Shown piece after piece: positions 24,205 through 32,484 of a stretch of 64,000 bases of DNA (position 1 is the first letter of the stretch; each line of letters starts with the position of its first letter). The notes beneath the pieces are model-generated. The model saw only the letters and a list, made by a program, of their open reading frames with translations. It searched no databases and was not told the DNA's origin. The stretch comes from Palsa-513 sp050010595 (lineage in GTDB: Bacteria; Actinomycetota; Thermoleophilia; Solirubrobacterales; Solirubrobacteraceae): contig JBEKKS010000001.1 in assembly GCA_050010595.1 (NCBI GenBank), forward strand, positions 186,001 to 250,000, read 5' to 3'. A program made the translations under genes and the position numbers.

Positions 24205-26667
24205 TCAGGCGGCGCGCGCATCGGTCGACTCGTCGAGGCGGGCCAGTTGCGCCTGTGCCGCGTCCGCAAGCGCACGCGCCGCGCCATTGCCCGCGTCGAG
24301 CTCGAGCGCCTTGGTCGCGAACACAACGACGTTCTCCGGCATGCCACGAGCGGCCGCAACGCGCGCAAGCCCGACCAAGGCACGCACATCCGGCCGCTCG
24401 GCGCAGACTGCCATCCACTCCTCGGCGGCCGAGGCAGCGAAGCCGCGCCTCAGATAGATCATCGCCAGCAGCTCGCGTTGCTCACGAGTCGCGAGCTCGC
24501 TGTCGCGTAGCAGCCCTACGAGCTTCTCGAAGGACTCGAACGCATGCACGCGCAGCAGCGCCTCGAGAACAGCAGCTAGCAGGCCGACCGCTTCCAGTCT
24601 GATGCGCACGCCGGGCGCGTCGCCGAGCTCGAGCCGCGCCCACGCCTCGAAGAGCTCGACCTCCGCCTCCGGCAGTCGAGCCGCCAGCGCGCGCCCGCGC
24701 AATGCAGCGATCGCTGCGGGCTCACCGGCGAGGATCCGCCCGCAGGCTTCAGAGCGAACCGCCATCGCAGCTAGCGGACTGTCGGTGTCGGCGTCTGCCG
24801 CAACCTGCGCGCCCTCACTGAACTTCCGCTGGTAGAGGAGCACTTCGGCGAGCGCAACGCGCGCCTGCGGGTTGTGCGGCTGAGCCTCGAGCACGAGCCG
24901 GTACTGCTGCTCCGCGGCTGCGCCGGCGCCGGCCTCAAACAGGGCCGTGCCGAGCATGAAGCGAATTGTCGGCGTCGTTCGCTCGACGCGACGTTCGATC
25001 TCGGCGACTACCACGAGTGGATCCGTACCGCTTGCGAGCAGAACTGCGGCGTAGGGCAGCACGGTGCCGAAGAAGCTCGGGTGATGCTCCAGGCACCAGT
25101 CCAGCAACGCGCGTGCCTGCGCGTGCTCGCGCCGGTTGAGGTGAAGCTCGGCAAGCGCAATCCGCGGCAGGTAGGTGCCACAGCCGACGGTAGCGGTATA
25201 GCGGACCGGGGCGTCCCCGAGCTCGATGCAGCGCTCGTAGTAGGCGATCGCCTCGTCGATCTGGCCGAGGGCTAGCGACGCCGTCGCCTGTTCGAAGACC
25301 AGGTCAGTGAAGTTCGGGAAGCGCGCCAAGCCGTCGCGAGCGCGCTCGATCGCGTCCGCCGGCCGGCCACAGACGCGCAGCGACTTGACGAGCCGTGCCA
25401 CCAGCGACGGCGTGAACTCGTAGGTCCCCACGTCCTCGCGCTCGGCCATCGCCCAGGCTTCCTCGAACTCGCGCAGCGCTGCCGGGCCATCCCCCGCCGC
25501 CGCGTACTCCGAACCGAGGTTGAAATGCAGGAAGGCGCTCGGCGGGCTCTCCTGCTGTTGTTTGAGCAGCAGCTCGATGTTGCGCCGTGACTTCTCCTTC
25601 GCATCGCGCACGACACCGAGGTAGCCGTAGTGCTCGAGCCGGACCGAGGTTTGCTCGATCCTGTCGGGCAGGTACCCGGGGAGCTTGTTGCCGATCTGCT
25701 CGTGCAGCCGACCGTCGAAGCGGTACTCAGGACGGTTGCGGAACATACGCAGCGCGTTGTGCGTGACCGCCGTGCCGTCTGTGATGTCGCCGGTGAAGTT
25801 CGTCTCGACGAAGTAGAAGGCCTCCCGCCAGGTATGGCCAGTGAGCGCGCGCAGCTTCTCGACGTCTTCGGCGACAAGCACCTCGTCGGCGTCCAGGTAC
25901 ATCACCCAGTCTCCGGTCGCGGCCTCGAAGGACACGTTGCGCGCATCGCTGAACGAGCCGGTCCAAGCGAACTCGATGACCTGCGCGCCGAACTGCCTGG
26001 CAATCTCGATCGTGCTGTCTTGCGACCCGGTATCGACGACGATGATCTCGTCGACTGCTGGTGCCGCGGCCGCCAGGCAGCGGGGCAGCATCTCCTCCTC
26101 GTCGCGCACGATCATGCAGAGGCTCAGCCGCAGGTCACGCGGTGGCCTGGCGCGCTTCGTGATTGCGCTCACGCGCGGTTCGAGGTTGGTGACGCTGGCC
26201 GCTGTGCGGATCGCAGCGCCGCCGCGGCGTTTGCGTCGCGCCGCCACCGCGGCGAGATTCCCCTGGCAGGGGCGCAGGCCGGGATCCAGGCGCAGCGCCG
26301 CACCGAACAGTGCTTCGGCAGCATCAAGGCTCCAAAGCTCGTAGAACGCAACGCCGGCCGAGTTCAGGATCACCGGCTCGAGCGGGTTCTCCTCGAGCAG
26401 CTTGATCGCCTGGCGAGCGATCCGCGTGTAGATCTCTCGCGCACGACCCGCGCTCACATGCATGCACGCCGCGTAGCCCTGGTCGAGCAGCATCGTGCGT
26501 GCGCGGTAGCGGCGGTGCGGGTCGGTCTGCTGCGCCGCCTGCTCGAACAGCTGGCCGTAGGCAGCGATGCTGCCGTGCTCGAGCTCGAGCGCTGCCCGCG
26601 CGGCCAGCGCCGCCGGATCGGGCGCGGCGTCGTCACGCAGCGACGGGCCTGTTAGACGTAGAGCCAT
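24205..26667 (-). CDS. TPR-glycosyltransferase fusion, probable flagellin glycosyltransferase
   Basis: An 820-residue protein. The N-terminal ~160 residues are TPR-like helices (LFGAALRLDPGLRPCQGNLA). Residues ~180-330 form a GT-A family 2 glycosyltransferase: LRLSLCMIVRDEEEMLPRCL, then DEIIVVDTGSQDSTIEIARQ and the metal-binding DAD in YLDADEV. The C-terminal ~480 residues are again TPR repeats. Proteins of this make-up glycosylate flagellin in Clostridia and actinobacteria. The gene is divergent from the flagellar sigma factor and has its own FliA-type promoter candidate. Flagellin as the substrate is an inference from location. Cytoplasmic; no membrane segment seen. Confidence 0.8.
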   Translation of the reverse strand: MALRLTGPSLRDDAAPDPAALAARAALELEHGSIAAYGQLFEQAAQQTDPHRRYRARTMLLDQGYAACMHVSAGRAREIYTRIARQAIKLLEENPLEPVILNSAGVAFYELWSLDAAEALFGAALRLDPGLRPCQGNLAAVAARRKRRGGAAIRTAASVTNLEPRVSAITKRARPPRDLRLSLCMIVRDEEEMLPRCLAAAAPAVDEIIVVDTGSQDSTIEIARQFGAQVIEFAWTGSFSDARNVSFEAATGDWVMYLDADEVLVAEDVEKLRALTGHTWREAFYFVETNFTGDITDGTAVTHNALRMFRNRPEYRFDGRLHEQIGNKLPGYLPDRIEQTSVRLEHYGYLGVVRDAKEKSRRNIELLLKQQQESPPSAFLHFNLGSEYAAAGDGPAALREFEEAWAMAEREDVGTYEFTPSLVARLVKSLRVCGRPADAIERARDGLARFPNFTDLVFEQATASLALGQIDEAIAYYERCIELGDAPVRYTATVGCGTYLPRIALAELHLNRREHAQARALLDWCLEHHPSFFGTVLPYAAVLLASGTDPLVVVAEIERRVERTTPTIRFMLGTALFEAGAGAAAEQQYRLVLEAQPHNPQARVALAEVLLYQRKFSEGAQVAADADTDSPLAAMAVRSEACGRILAGEPAAIAALRGRALAARLPEAEVELFEAWARLELGDAPGVRIRLEAVGLLAAVLEALLRVHAFESFEKLVGLLRDSELATREQRELLAMIYLRRGFAASAAEEWMAVCAERPDVRALVGLARVAAARGMPENVVVFATKALELDAGNGAARALADAAQAQLARLDESTDARAA

Positions 26668-26697
26668 GCGAGGGGTAGCCCGAAGGGGCTGCGCCAG

Positions 26698-26725
26698 TGA
26701 TCGGCACCAGACCCGCAGACCTGAG
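26698..26725 (-). promoter_or_regulatory. Candidate FliA-type promoter of the glycosyltransferase gene
   Basis: CTCA, 16 bases, then GCCGATCA on the minus strand, ending about 30 bp before the ATG. Same spacing as the flgB and flgF candidates. No convincing ribosome site lies between it and the ATG. Confidence 0.6.
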
Positions 26726-26832
26726 GCAATCTGCAGCCGGGATTGCAGGCTTTAGGCGGCTAAACGAAATGCCGATACGGCTGCCGCATGGAGTGGCCAG
26801 GTCCGCTCCCAAGGTCCTAGAGAGGAGTAGCC

Positions 26833-27642
26833 GTGAGCGCACAGGAGGGGCATCGCATCTCAGCTGAAGAGGTGCTCGCGCTATGGACCGCGTACCGCGA
26901 GAGCGGCGACAGGCGGCTGCGGGACCGGCTCGTACTGACCTTCGCGCCGATGGTCAAGTACATCGTCTACAAGAAGATCCGCGAGATCCCGGCGCGCTGC
27001 GACGTGGAGGATTTCATCTCGTGCGGGCTCGAGGCGCTGATCCGTTCGATCGACCGCTATGACCCGACGAAAGGCGCGACGCTGGAGCAGTTCGCGTGGA
27101 CGCGGATCCACGGCGCGGTGCTCGATGAGCTGCGCCGCCACGACTGGGCGCCGCGCTCGCTGCGCCGCTGGGAGCGCGACATCGCGCAGGCCCGTGAGCG
27201 CTTCGTCGCCCTCCACGGCCGCCGCCCTTCGCGCGTGGAGCTAGCCGACATGGTTGGCCTCACCCCGGACCAGCTGCGCAACCAGCTCGACGACATCGCG
27301 GTCTCCGATGTCGGTTCGCTCAACTCGCTCGTCGCCGGCGTCGGCGAGGACGGGACGCTCGAGCGGATCGACCTGCTGGCAAGCACCGATCGCGAAGCCG
27401 ACCCGGAGCACGCGAGCGCTCTCTCAGAGGCCAAGGACCGCTTCCGGCAAGCCTTCCAGCGACTCCCCGATCGCGAGCGGCGCGTCGCCGTACTGCTCTA
27501 CGTGCAGAACATGACGCTGCGCGAGGTCGGCGAGGTGCTCGGCGTGTCCGAGAGCCGCGTCTGCCAGATCCACACCCAGCTGCGGCGCACGCTGCGCACG
27601 CTGCTCGACGAGGACGCCTCGCTCTTCTCCGAGGTAGCTTAG
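26833..27642 (+). CDS. fliA: FliA/WhiG-family flagellar sigma factor
   Basis: A 269-residue sigma factor with regions 2, 3 and 4: region 2 (YKKIREIPARCDVEDFISCG, then DRYDPTKGATLEQFAWTRIH and GAVLDELRRHDWAPRSLR), region 3 around residues 125-165, and region 4 (LPDRERRVAVLLYVQNMTLR, then EVGEVLGVSESRVCQIHTQL). The RGAxxDELR and ELA signatures are those of sigma-28/WhiG. Start is GTG at 26833, preceded by a GAGGAG ribosome site at 5 bp. It is alone on the plus strand and divergent from the glycosyltransferase. It most likely directs late flagellar genes. No flgM anti-sigma gene was found nearby. Confidence 0.93.
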   Translation: MSAQEGHRISAEEVLALWTAYRESGDRRLRDRLVLTFAPMVKYIVYKKIREIPARCDVEDFISCGLEALIRSIDRYDPTKGATLEQFAWTRIHGAVLDELRRHDWAPRSLRRWERDIAQARERFVALHGRRPSRVELADMVGLTPDQLRNQLDDIAVSDVGSLNSLVAGVGEDGTLERIDLLASTDREADPEHASALSEAKDRFRQAFQRLPDRERRVAVLLYVQNMTLREVGEVLGVSESRVCQIHTQLRRTLRTLLDEDASLFSEVA

Positions 27643-27878
27643 CTGCGGGGCCCTCGGCGCGGGCGGGCGTGGGTAGCGTCCGTGCTGGTCGGGCCTCCTC
27701 GCGGCTTTACCCGCACGCGCACGTTCGCGATGTATGCGCTCAGCACTTCGGACGAGTTCGCGCTGCCGCAGCGGGCGCACCTTCTTCCAAGAGCGCGCTC
27801 CTACGCAGCCACCAGCGCGTCCAGCTGGCGAGGATGACCGCCCAGTGCGCGTTCGCCTAGCAGCCGCTCGCGCGGCGG

Positions 27879-28139
27879 TCACCGCAGCCTGTACGCCCAC
27901 GCCAGCGTCTCGGCCACCGCGACGTAGAGCGCTTCGGGAATCTCGTCGCCGAGTTCGAGCAGCCCGAGCGCCTGCGCCAGAGCTGGATCCTTGCGGATTG
28001 GCACGCCGGCCTCGTGCGCGGTCGCGACGATGCGCTCCGCGATCAGGCCGGCGCCCGAGGCGACGACGCGCGGAGCGTTCTGACCATGCTCGTAGCTGAG
28101 GGCCGTCGCGTGGCGGCGTTTTGTGCGCTCGTCAGACAT
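27879..28139 (-). CDS. FlhB C-terminal domain-like protein (YlqH/FhlX type)
   Basis: An 86-residue protein matching only the cytoplasmic tail of FlhB: ATALSYEHGQNAPRVVASGA, then RIVATAHEAGVPIRKDPALA and ALYVAVAETLAWAYRL. There are no membrane helices. The cleavage motif NPTH is replaced (ATALSYEHG), so it cannot autocleave in the normal way. Such proteins occur next to FliK-like genes in many bacteria and can replace the FlhB tail in export switching in some systems. It overlaps the FliK-like gene upstream by 8 bp. About 236 bp of empty DNA separate it from the sigma gene. Confidence 0.8.
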   Translation of the reverse strand: MSDERTKRRHATALSYEHGQNAPRVVASGAGLIAERIVATAHEAGVPIRKDPALAQALGLLELGDEIPEALYVAVAETLAWAYRLR

Positions 28140-28674
28140 ACATGTCCAGCGGCGGTCGCTGTGTGCCGATCGTCAGCCCGATATCGCGTGCCGTCGCCGT
28201 CGCGAGTCGCTCCCGTAGCTCTGGTGCAGCCGCACGCGCGAGCTCCTCGCCGTCGGCGCTTGCCATCAGCACGGTCACGCTGAGCGCGCCGCCCGCGTAG
28301 AGATCGAAGCGCAGGTCGATCGGGCCGAGGCTCGCCGTCTCGTAGCGCAACGCGACCGTCTGACTTGCCGGGGCACCCGAGCCGCCGCCCCCCTCCTGCT
28401 CGGTGACCTCCTCTTCGCGCGCTTGCTCAGGCGGCTGCATGCCCAGCACGAGCCGCTCGGGCGAGACCTCCCGGACGACCAGGCGCAGCTCGTCCCCGGC
28501 ATGAACTCCCGGCGGAAGCGTTGCCGCGAGGCGCGCCCCAGCGATGCTGAGCAAGCCCTTGCCGCCGAGTTCCGCCTCGATTACTCGCGCCACCATGACC
28601 CGGCCCACGGCCAGGTTCACGCCCGGGAGCTGGAGGGCCCGCAGCTGCGTGGAGTCGACGAGGATCGGATCCAT
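28132..28674 (-). CDS. FliK-like protein paired with the FlhB-tail gene
   Basis: A 180-residue protein. The N-terminal part (GVNLAVGRVMVARVIEAELG onward) resembles a beta-rich domain, then an acidic linker (REEEVTEQEGGGG). The C-terminal ~80 residues (VALRYETASLGPIDLRFDLY, then GALSVTVLMAS and PELRERLATATARDIGLTI) follow the Flg_hook pattern of FliK. The pair resembles ylqG-ylqH of Bacillus. The ATG at 28674 is preferred over a TTG at 28680. Function is not known; hook-length or substrate switching is inferred. Confidence 0.6.
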   Translation of the reverse strand: MDPILVDSTQLRALQLPGVNLAVGRVMVARVIEAELGGKGLLSIAGARLAATLPPGVHAGDELRLVVREVSPERLVLGMQPPEQAREEEVTEQEGGGGSGAPASQTVALRYETASLGPIDLRFDLYAGGALSVTVLMASADGEELARAAAPELRERLATATARDIGLTIGTQRPPLDMYV

Positions 28675-28675
28675 G

Positions 28676-28703
28676 CTCAAGGATCATCGCGCACGGCCGA
28701 CGA
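28676..28703 (+). promoter_or_regulatory. Candidate FliA-type promoter of the flgF operon
   Basis: CTCA, 16 bases, then GCCGACGA on the plus strand. The predicted transcript start is only a few bases before the flgF ATG at 28713, so the message would be almost leaderless. Confidence 0.55.
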
Positions 28704-28712
28704 CTACGGCCG

Positions 28713-29399
28713 ATGGATCTCGGCCTGAGCATTGCCGCGTCGGGCATGGTCGCCGACCAGGTGCGCGAGGATCAGCTCGCGAACGACCTGTCCAACTCGT
28801 CCACGCCCGGCTACAAGCCGCTTGATGACTCGCAAAGCGCATTCGGCGCGCTGCTGTTGGAAAGCCAGGGCCAGTCGGTCGGGACGATCGACACGAACAC
28901 CGAGATCACGAGTCAGTCACCCGACCTTACGCAGGGAACTCTCGAGTCGACTGGCGAGCCACTCGACTTCGCGATCGACGGCACTGGCTTCTTCGCCGTC
29001 CAGACCTCCTCGGGGACGCGCTACACCCGCGACGGCGAGTTCAGCGAGACCGCTCAAGGCAACCTCGTCGACGCGAACGGCAACGACGTGCTCGACCAGC
29101 AGGGCCAGCCGGTCAAGGTCGGCGCCGACGGAACCGTCCAGTCGTCCTCGCTCGGTGTCTTCAACGTGCCAAAGCCGGCACCGGAGGGCAACAACCTGTA
29201 CTCCGGCACCGCTAGCGGCAAGGCGAATGGGACCGTCCAGAGCGGCACCCTCGAGGCCTCCGCAGTTGACTCGGCGACGACGATGGTCAACATGCTCGCG
29301 ACGCTTGACACCTATCAGGCCGGCCAGCAGGCAATCCAGGCGATCAACCAGACGATGCAGGAGAGCGCGAGCTCAACGGGCGCGCTCGGCGGCAGCTAG
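28713..29399 (+). CDS. flgF: Distal rod protein FlgF (FlgF/FlgG family)
   Basis: A 228-residue rod protein. The N-terminus (LGLSIAASGMVADQVREDQL, then ANDLSNSSTPGYK) is the rod signature; DFAIDGTGFFAVQTSSGTRY and TRDGEFSETAQGNLVDANGN form the conserved centre; the C-terminus (AVDSATTMVNMLATLDTYQA) matches the family. It precedes flgG by 121 bp. I name it flgF because it comes first of the pair; the two are hard to tell apart by sequence alone. Confidence 0.85.
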   Translation: MDLGLSIAASGMVADQVREDQLANDLSNSSTPGYKPLDDSQSAFGALLLESQGQSVGTIDTNTEITSQSPDLTQGTLESTGEPLDFAIDGTGFFAVQTSSGTRYTRDGEFSETAQGNLVDANGNDVLDQQGQPVKVGADGTVQSSSLGVFNVPKPAPEGNNLYSGTASGKANGTVQSGTLEASAVDSATTMVNMLATLDTYQAGQQAIQAINQTMQESASSTGALGGS

Positions 29400-29520
29400 G
29401 TCGCGTACTAGACGCGCCTCAAGATGGCCGTGCGACCGCCGATCACCCGCTGCGAGATTAGGAGCGATCGGGCTGGACCGCGGCGCGCGGAGGCCACGCT
29501 CCCCGAAGTCTGGAGCAGCG

Positions 29521-30252
29521 ATGCTTGAAGGGCTTTATTCCGCCGCATCCGGGATGGAAGCGCAGCAGGACCGGCTTGACGCGATCAGCAACGACATCGC
29601 GAACGTCAACACGCCGGGCTATCAATCCGAGCGCGTCGGATTCGAGGATCTGCTCTACAGCGCGGCATCGCCGACCCAGTCGAGCGGCGTCAGCGTCGGC
29701 GCGGGTACCCAGGCCGTGGATCTCGGGCCCAGCCAGGCCAGCGGCAGCGTCCAGCAAACCGGGCAGCCGCTCGACCTCGCGATCAACGGCAACGCCTACT
29801 TCGAGGTGAAGCAGGCCGACGGCAGCACGGCGCTGACGCTCAATGGCCAGTTCCAGCTCGACTCGAAGGGCCAGCTGACGACCGGCTCCGGCATGATCGT
29901 TCAGCCGCCGATCACCCTTCCGGCAGGGACCGCCGCAAGCGACATCACTATCGGCAGCGACGGCACGGTTTCCGTAGGCAACAAGAGCTACGGCAAGATC
30001 GCGCTCGTGACCGTGCCCGCAGCCGAACAGCTGACGCCGGGCGGAAACGGCCTCCTGATCCCGAGCTCGGCTAGCGGCAGCCCGAAGGCAGCGACGGGGG
30101 CGAGCGTCGTCCAGGGCTCGCTGAACAGCTCTGACGTGAACATCGCCACCGCGATGACCGACATGATGGATGCTCAGCAGACCTACTCGCTGGCGAGCAA
30201 GGCGATGGACATTGAACAGCAGATGATGCAGACCGCGGACCAGCTGCGCTGA
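29521..30252 (+). CDS. flgG: Distal rod protein FlgG (FlgF/FlgG family)
   Basis: The ATG at 29521 starts a 243-residue rod protein: MLEGLYSAASGMEAQQDRLD, then AISNDIANVNTPGYQSERVG. Interior DLAINGNAYFEVKQADGSTA and C-terminal SDVNIATAMTDMMDAQQTYS are typical. The frame is open upstream through flgF on this strand, but that upstream part is an Arg-rich shadow of flgF. The last base of its stop is the first of the next gene (TGATG). Confidence 0.88.
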   Translation: MLEGLYSAASGMEAQQDRLDAISNDIANVNTPGYQSERVGFEDLLYSAASPTQSSGVSVGAGTQAVDLGPSQASGSVQQTGQPLDLAINGNAYFEVKQADGSTALTLNGQFQLDSKGQLTTGSGMIVQPPITLPAGTAASDITIGSDGTVSVGNKSYGKIALVTVPAAEQLTPGGNGLLIPSSASGSPKAATGASVVQGSLNSSDVNIATAMTDMMDAQQTYSLASKAMDIEQQMMQTADQLR

Positions 30253-30617
30253 TGGCATTGACCGCAAGTGACATCTCGAGCTCGCTAACCGCTGTCAACA
30301 CGACGACAGAGCCGGCAAGCGTTCGTGACGGCTCGCCGGCGGTCAAGCAGGCCTACTCAGAGGCACTCGACTTCGAGAGCGTGCTCGTCAACCAGCTCTG
30401 CGAGCAGATGATGCAAAACAGCGGCCTCGACAGCTCCTCCTCCTCCTCCGACGGCAGCTCGGGGCTCGGCGGGTTCGCTTCGCTCCTGCCAAGCGCGCTT
30501 TCCAGCTCGATCATGTCGGCTGGCGGTCTCGGCCTGGCGGCCCAGCTTCTGCCGAGCTTCGAAAGTGCTGATGCCGCCGGTAGCACCCAAGACGGCAGCG
30601 AGACGGAGCAGTCGTGA
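30252..30617 (+). CDS. flgJ: FlgJ-like rod-binding protein (no hydrolase domain)
   Basis: A 121-residue protein with the FlgJ N-terminal rod-binding pattern: VKQAYSEALDFESVLVNQLC followed by EQMMQ. The usual KxxxEFEsLLV...L...M motif appears as AYSEALDFESVLVNQLCEQM. Ser/Gly-rich regions flank it. The peptidoglycan hydrolase part of FlgJ is absent; that role probably falls to the SLT gene at 14.1 kb. It overlaps flgG by 1 bp and flgN by 4 bp. Confidence 0.8.
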   Translation: MALTASDISSSLTAVNTTTEPASVRDGSPAVKQAYSEALDFESVLVNQLCEQMMQNSGLDSSSSSSDGSSGLGGFASLLPSALSSSIMSAGGLGLAAQLLPSFESADAAGSTQDGSETEQS

Positions 30618-31174
30618 GTCTCGCCGCCCTGCCGAGTGCACGGCTCCCGGCGGGCCCGGCCGGCGACCCGCAGTTGAGCGCTGAAGTGCTGGCGCACCTC
30701 GACACGCAACTCGCGTCAGCGCGTGTGCTGCTCGCCATCGTTCTCGAACAGGGCCAGGCGATCCGCCGGCGCGCTGTCCAGGAAGTGGTCAATCTCGCCG
30801 GCCGCATGCAGGCCGAGCTCGAGCGCCGTCGCCAGATCGACGCTGCGCGCACGCTCCTGCTCGAGCGTGCGGGCGCGCGCCTTCGGATCGGCTCCGGCGC
30901 GGTCACCCTCGAGGCGCTGACCTCGCTGATGACTGCTGCGGCCGCAACGGCGGCACGCGCGGCAAGCGCAGAGCTACGCGGCCTGCTCGATGAGATCCAG
31001 CGCGAACACATCGTCAACCGCGCGCTGATGACCCACGAGCTCGCCTTCCTCGACCACCTGTTGCGCCTTGTCGACCTCGACGGTCCTGGCGCCTACGGCG
31101 ACGCCGCTACGAAGCCGTCCAGGCGCAGCGCCGCGACCGTCGGAGCGCGCCGCGTCCTCGACATGCAGGCATAG
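30614..31174 (+). CDS. flgN: FlgN-like chaperone
   Basis: A 186-residue helical protein with GTG start overlapping the flgJ-like gene by 4 bp (GTGA). FlgN is the export chaperone for FlgK and FlgL, whose genes follow immediately. The helices LAHLDTQLASARVLLAIVLE and VNLAGRMQAELERRRQIDAA, with later LTHELAFLDHLLRLVD-like MTHELAFLDHLLRLV, match the FlgN pattern loosely. Sequence conservation in FlgN is poor, so position is the main support. Confidence 0.72.
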   Translation: MSLAALPSARLPAGPAGDPQLSAEVLAHLDTQLASARVLLAIVLEQGQAIRRRAVQEVVNLAGRMQAELERRRQIDAARTLLLERAGARLRIGSGAVTLEALTSLMTAAAATAARAASAELRGLLDEIQREHIVNRALMTHELAFLDHLLRLVDLDGPGAYGDAATKPSRRSAATVGARRVLDMQA

Positions 31175-31176
31175 CG

Positions 31177-32484
31177 ATGGCGATCCCAACGCTCACGGGT
31201 ATCGATTCGGCGCTGTCGGGCATCGAGGCCGCCCAGGTCGAGCTCGATACGACCAGCAACAACATCGACAACGAGAGCACGACCGGCTACTCCGAAGAGG
31301 TCGTCAACCTCAGCGAGAGCACGCCGCTGACGATCCCGTCGGCGACCAACGCGGACGGCGCCAGCACACAGCTCGGTACGGGCGTCGATGTCGGGTCGGT
31401 CACGCGGCAGCGCAACACGTTTCTCGATGCGCAGTACCGCGCGCAGAACACCCAGCTCGGGAGCTACACGCAACAGGCGACAGATCTGGGCGATGCCCAG
31501 ACACTCCTGAACGAGCCGTCCACCGACGCGATCTCCGGTCAGCTGCAGACGTTTTGGAGCGACTGGAACTCCGTCGCCAACGATCCGTCGAGCCTTTCGG
31601 CGCAGCAGGCTCTGGTCGGCGACGCGGGAACGCTCTCGCAGACGATCAACAACGTCTACAGCGGCCTCCAACAGGTGCAGAGCGAGGCGAGCGCGCAGTA
31701 CACGAGCCTCACCGCCGCGCCCAGTTCCGGCAACTCCACTGGCGGCGAGCTCTATCAGGACGCGACCAAGATCGCCTCGCTCAACACGTCGATCAAGCAG
31801 GCGCTCGCGGCCGGGCAGAGCCCGAACACGCTCGAGGATGAGCGCGACAGCGCGCTCGACGACCTCTCGACGCTCGGCAACATCACCGTCACCCAGCAGA
31901 ACGACGGCTCGGTCACCGTCAACTTCGGCGATGCTTCAAACCCGCTCGTGTCCGGCGGCACCGTCGATTGGCCGCAGACGATCACGAGCGCGACAGGTGG
32001 CGAGCTCGGTGCCCTGCTGGACGCCTCCTCCTCGACCGGCACGATCGGCGGCTACATGAGCTCGCTCAGCAGCATCGCCAGCGATCTCAGCTCCACGGTC
32101 AACGGACTCTCAACCGGGTTCTTCGGTAGCGCGAGCGGCTCGCAGATCATCGGCAATCCAGCGGTGAGCGCCGGCAGCGTCGATACGACGAACGCCGGGC
32201 AGGTCGCAAACCTGCAGGGCGGCACGGTTGACCAGACCTACGACCAGCTCGTGACGCAGGTCGGCGATGACGTCAGCAGCGCGCAGAGCAGCCAGACGAC
32301 CTCGCAGGCGATCGTCACAGCGTTCTCTGACCAGCGCGACAGCGTCTCCGGCGTCTCGGAGGAGCAGGAGATGGCGAACCTGATCAGTGAGCAGCGCGGC
32401 TATCAGGCATCCGCGCAGACGCTGTCAACCCTCAGCAGCGTGCTGGGAACGTTGATCAGTCAGGTTGGAGGCGCGGGACTCTGA
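31177..32484 (+). CDS. flgK: Hook-associated protein FlgK (HAP1)
   Basis: FlgK (435 aa) joins hook and filament. The N-terminus (LTGIDSALSGIEAAQVELDT, then SNNIDNESTTGYSEEVV) and C-terminus (VSGVSEEQEMANLISEQRGY, then SAQTLSTLSSVLGTLISQ) are diagnostic. Middle motifs include LQTFWSDWNSVANDPSS, the conserved FlgK segment. It begins 2 bp after flgN and its stop shares a base with flgL. Length is on the short side, suggesting few outer domains. Confidence 0.95.
   Translation: MAIPTLTGIDSALSGIEAAQVELDTTSNNIDNESTTGYSEEVVNLSESTPLTIPSATNADGASTQLGTGVDVGSVTRQRNTFLDAQYRAQNTQLGSYTQQATDLGDAQTLLNEPSTDAISGQLQTFWSDWNSVANDPSSLSAQQALVGDAGTLSQTINNVYSGLQQVQSEASAQYTSLTAAPSSGNSTGGELYQDATKIASLNTSIKQALAAGQSPNTLEDERDSALDDLSTLGNITVTQQNDGSVTVNFGDASNPLVSGGTVDWPQTITSATGGELGALLDASSSTGTIGGYMSSLSSIASDLSSTVNGLSTGFFGSASGSQIIGNPAVSAGSVDTTNAGQVANLQGGTVDQTYDQLVTQVGDDVSSAQSSQTTSQAIVTAFSDQRDSVSGVSEEQEMANLISEQRGYQASAQTLSTLSSVLGTLISQVGGAGL

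Noticed and set aside
26745..26800. A possible FliA-type promoter for the sigma gene itself (TTTA then a GCCGATA box on the plus strand).
   Set aside because: The -35-like part does not match CTCA or TAAA at the right distance, and the nearer CTAAA is only six bases from the box. The match is too weak to list.
28732..29520. A longer plus-strand frame that would extend flgG upstream through the whole flgF gene.
   Set aside because: The upstream part is an Arg-rich frame overlapping flgF. The rod-protein signature starts at the ATG at 29521.
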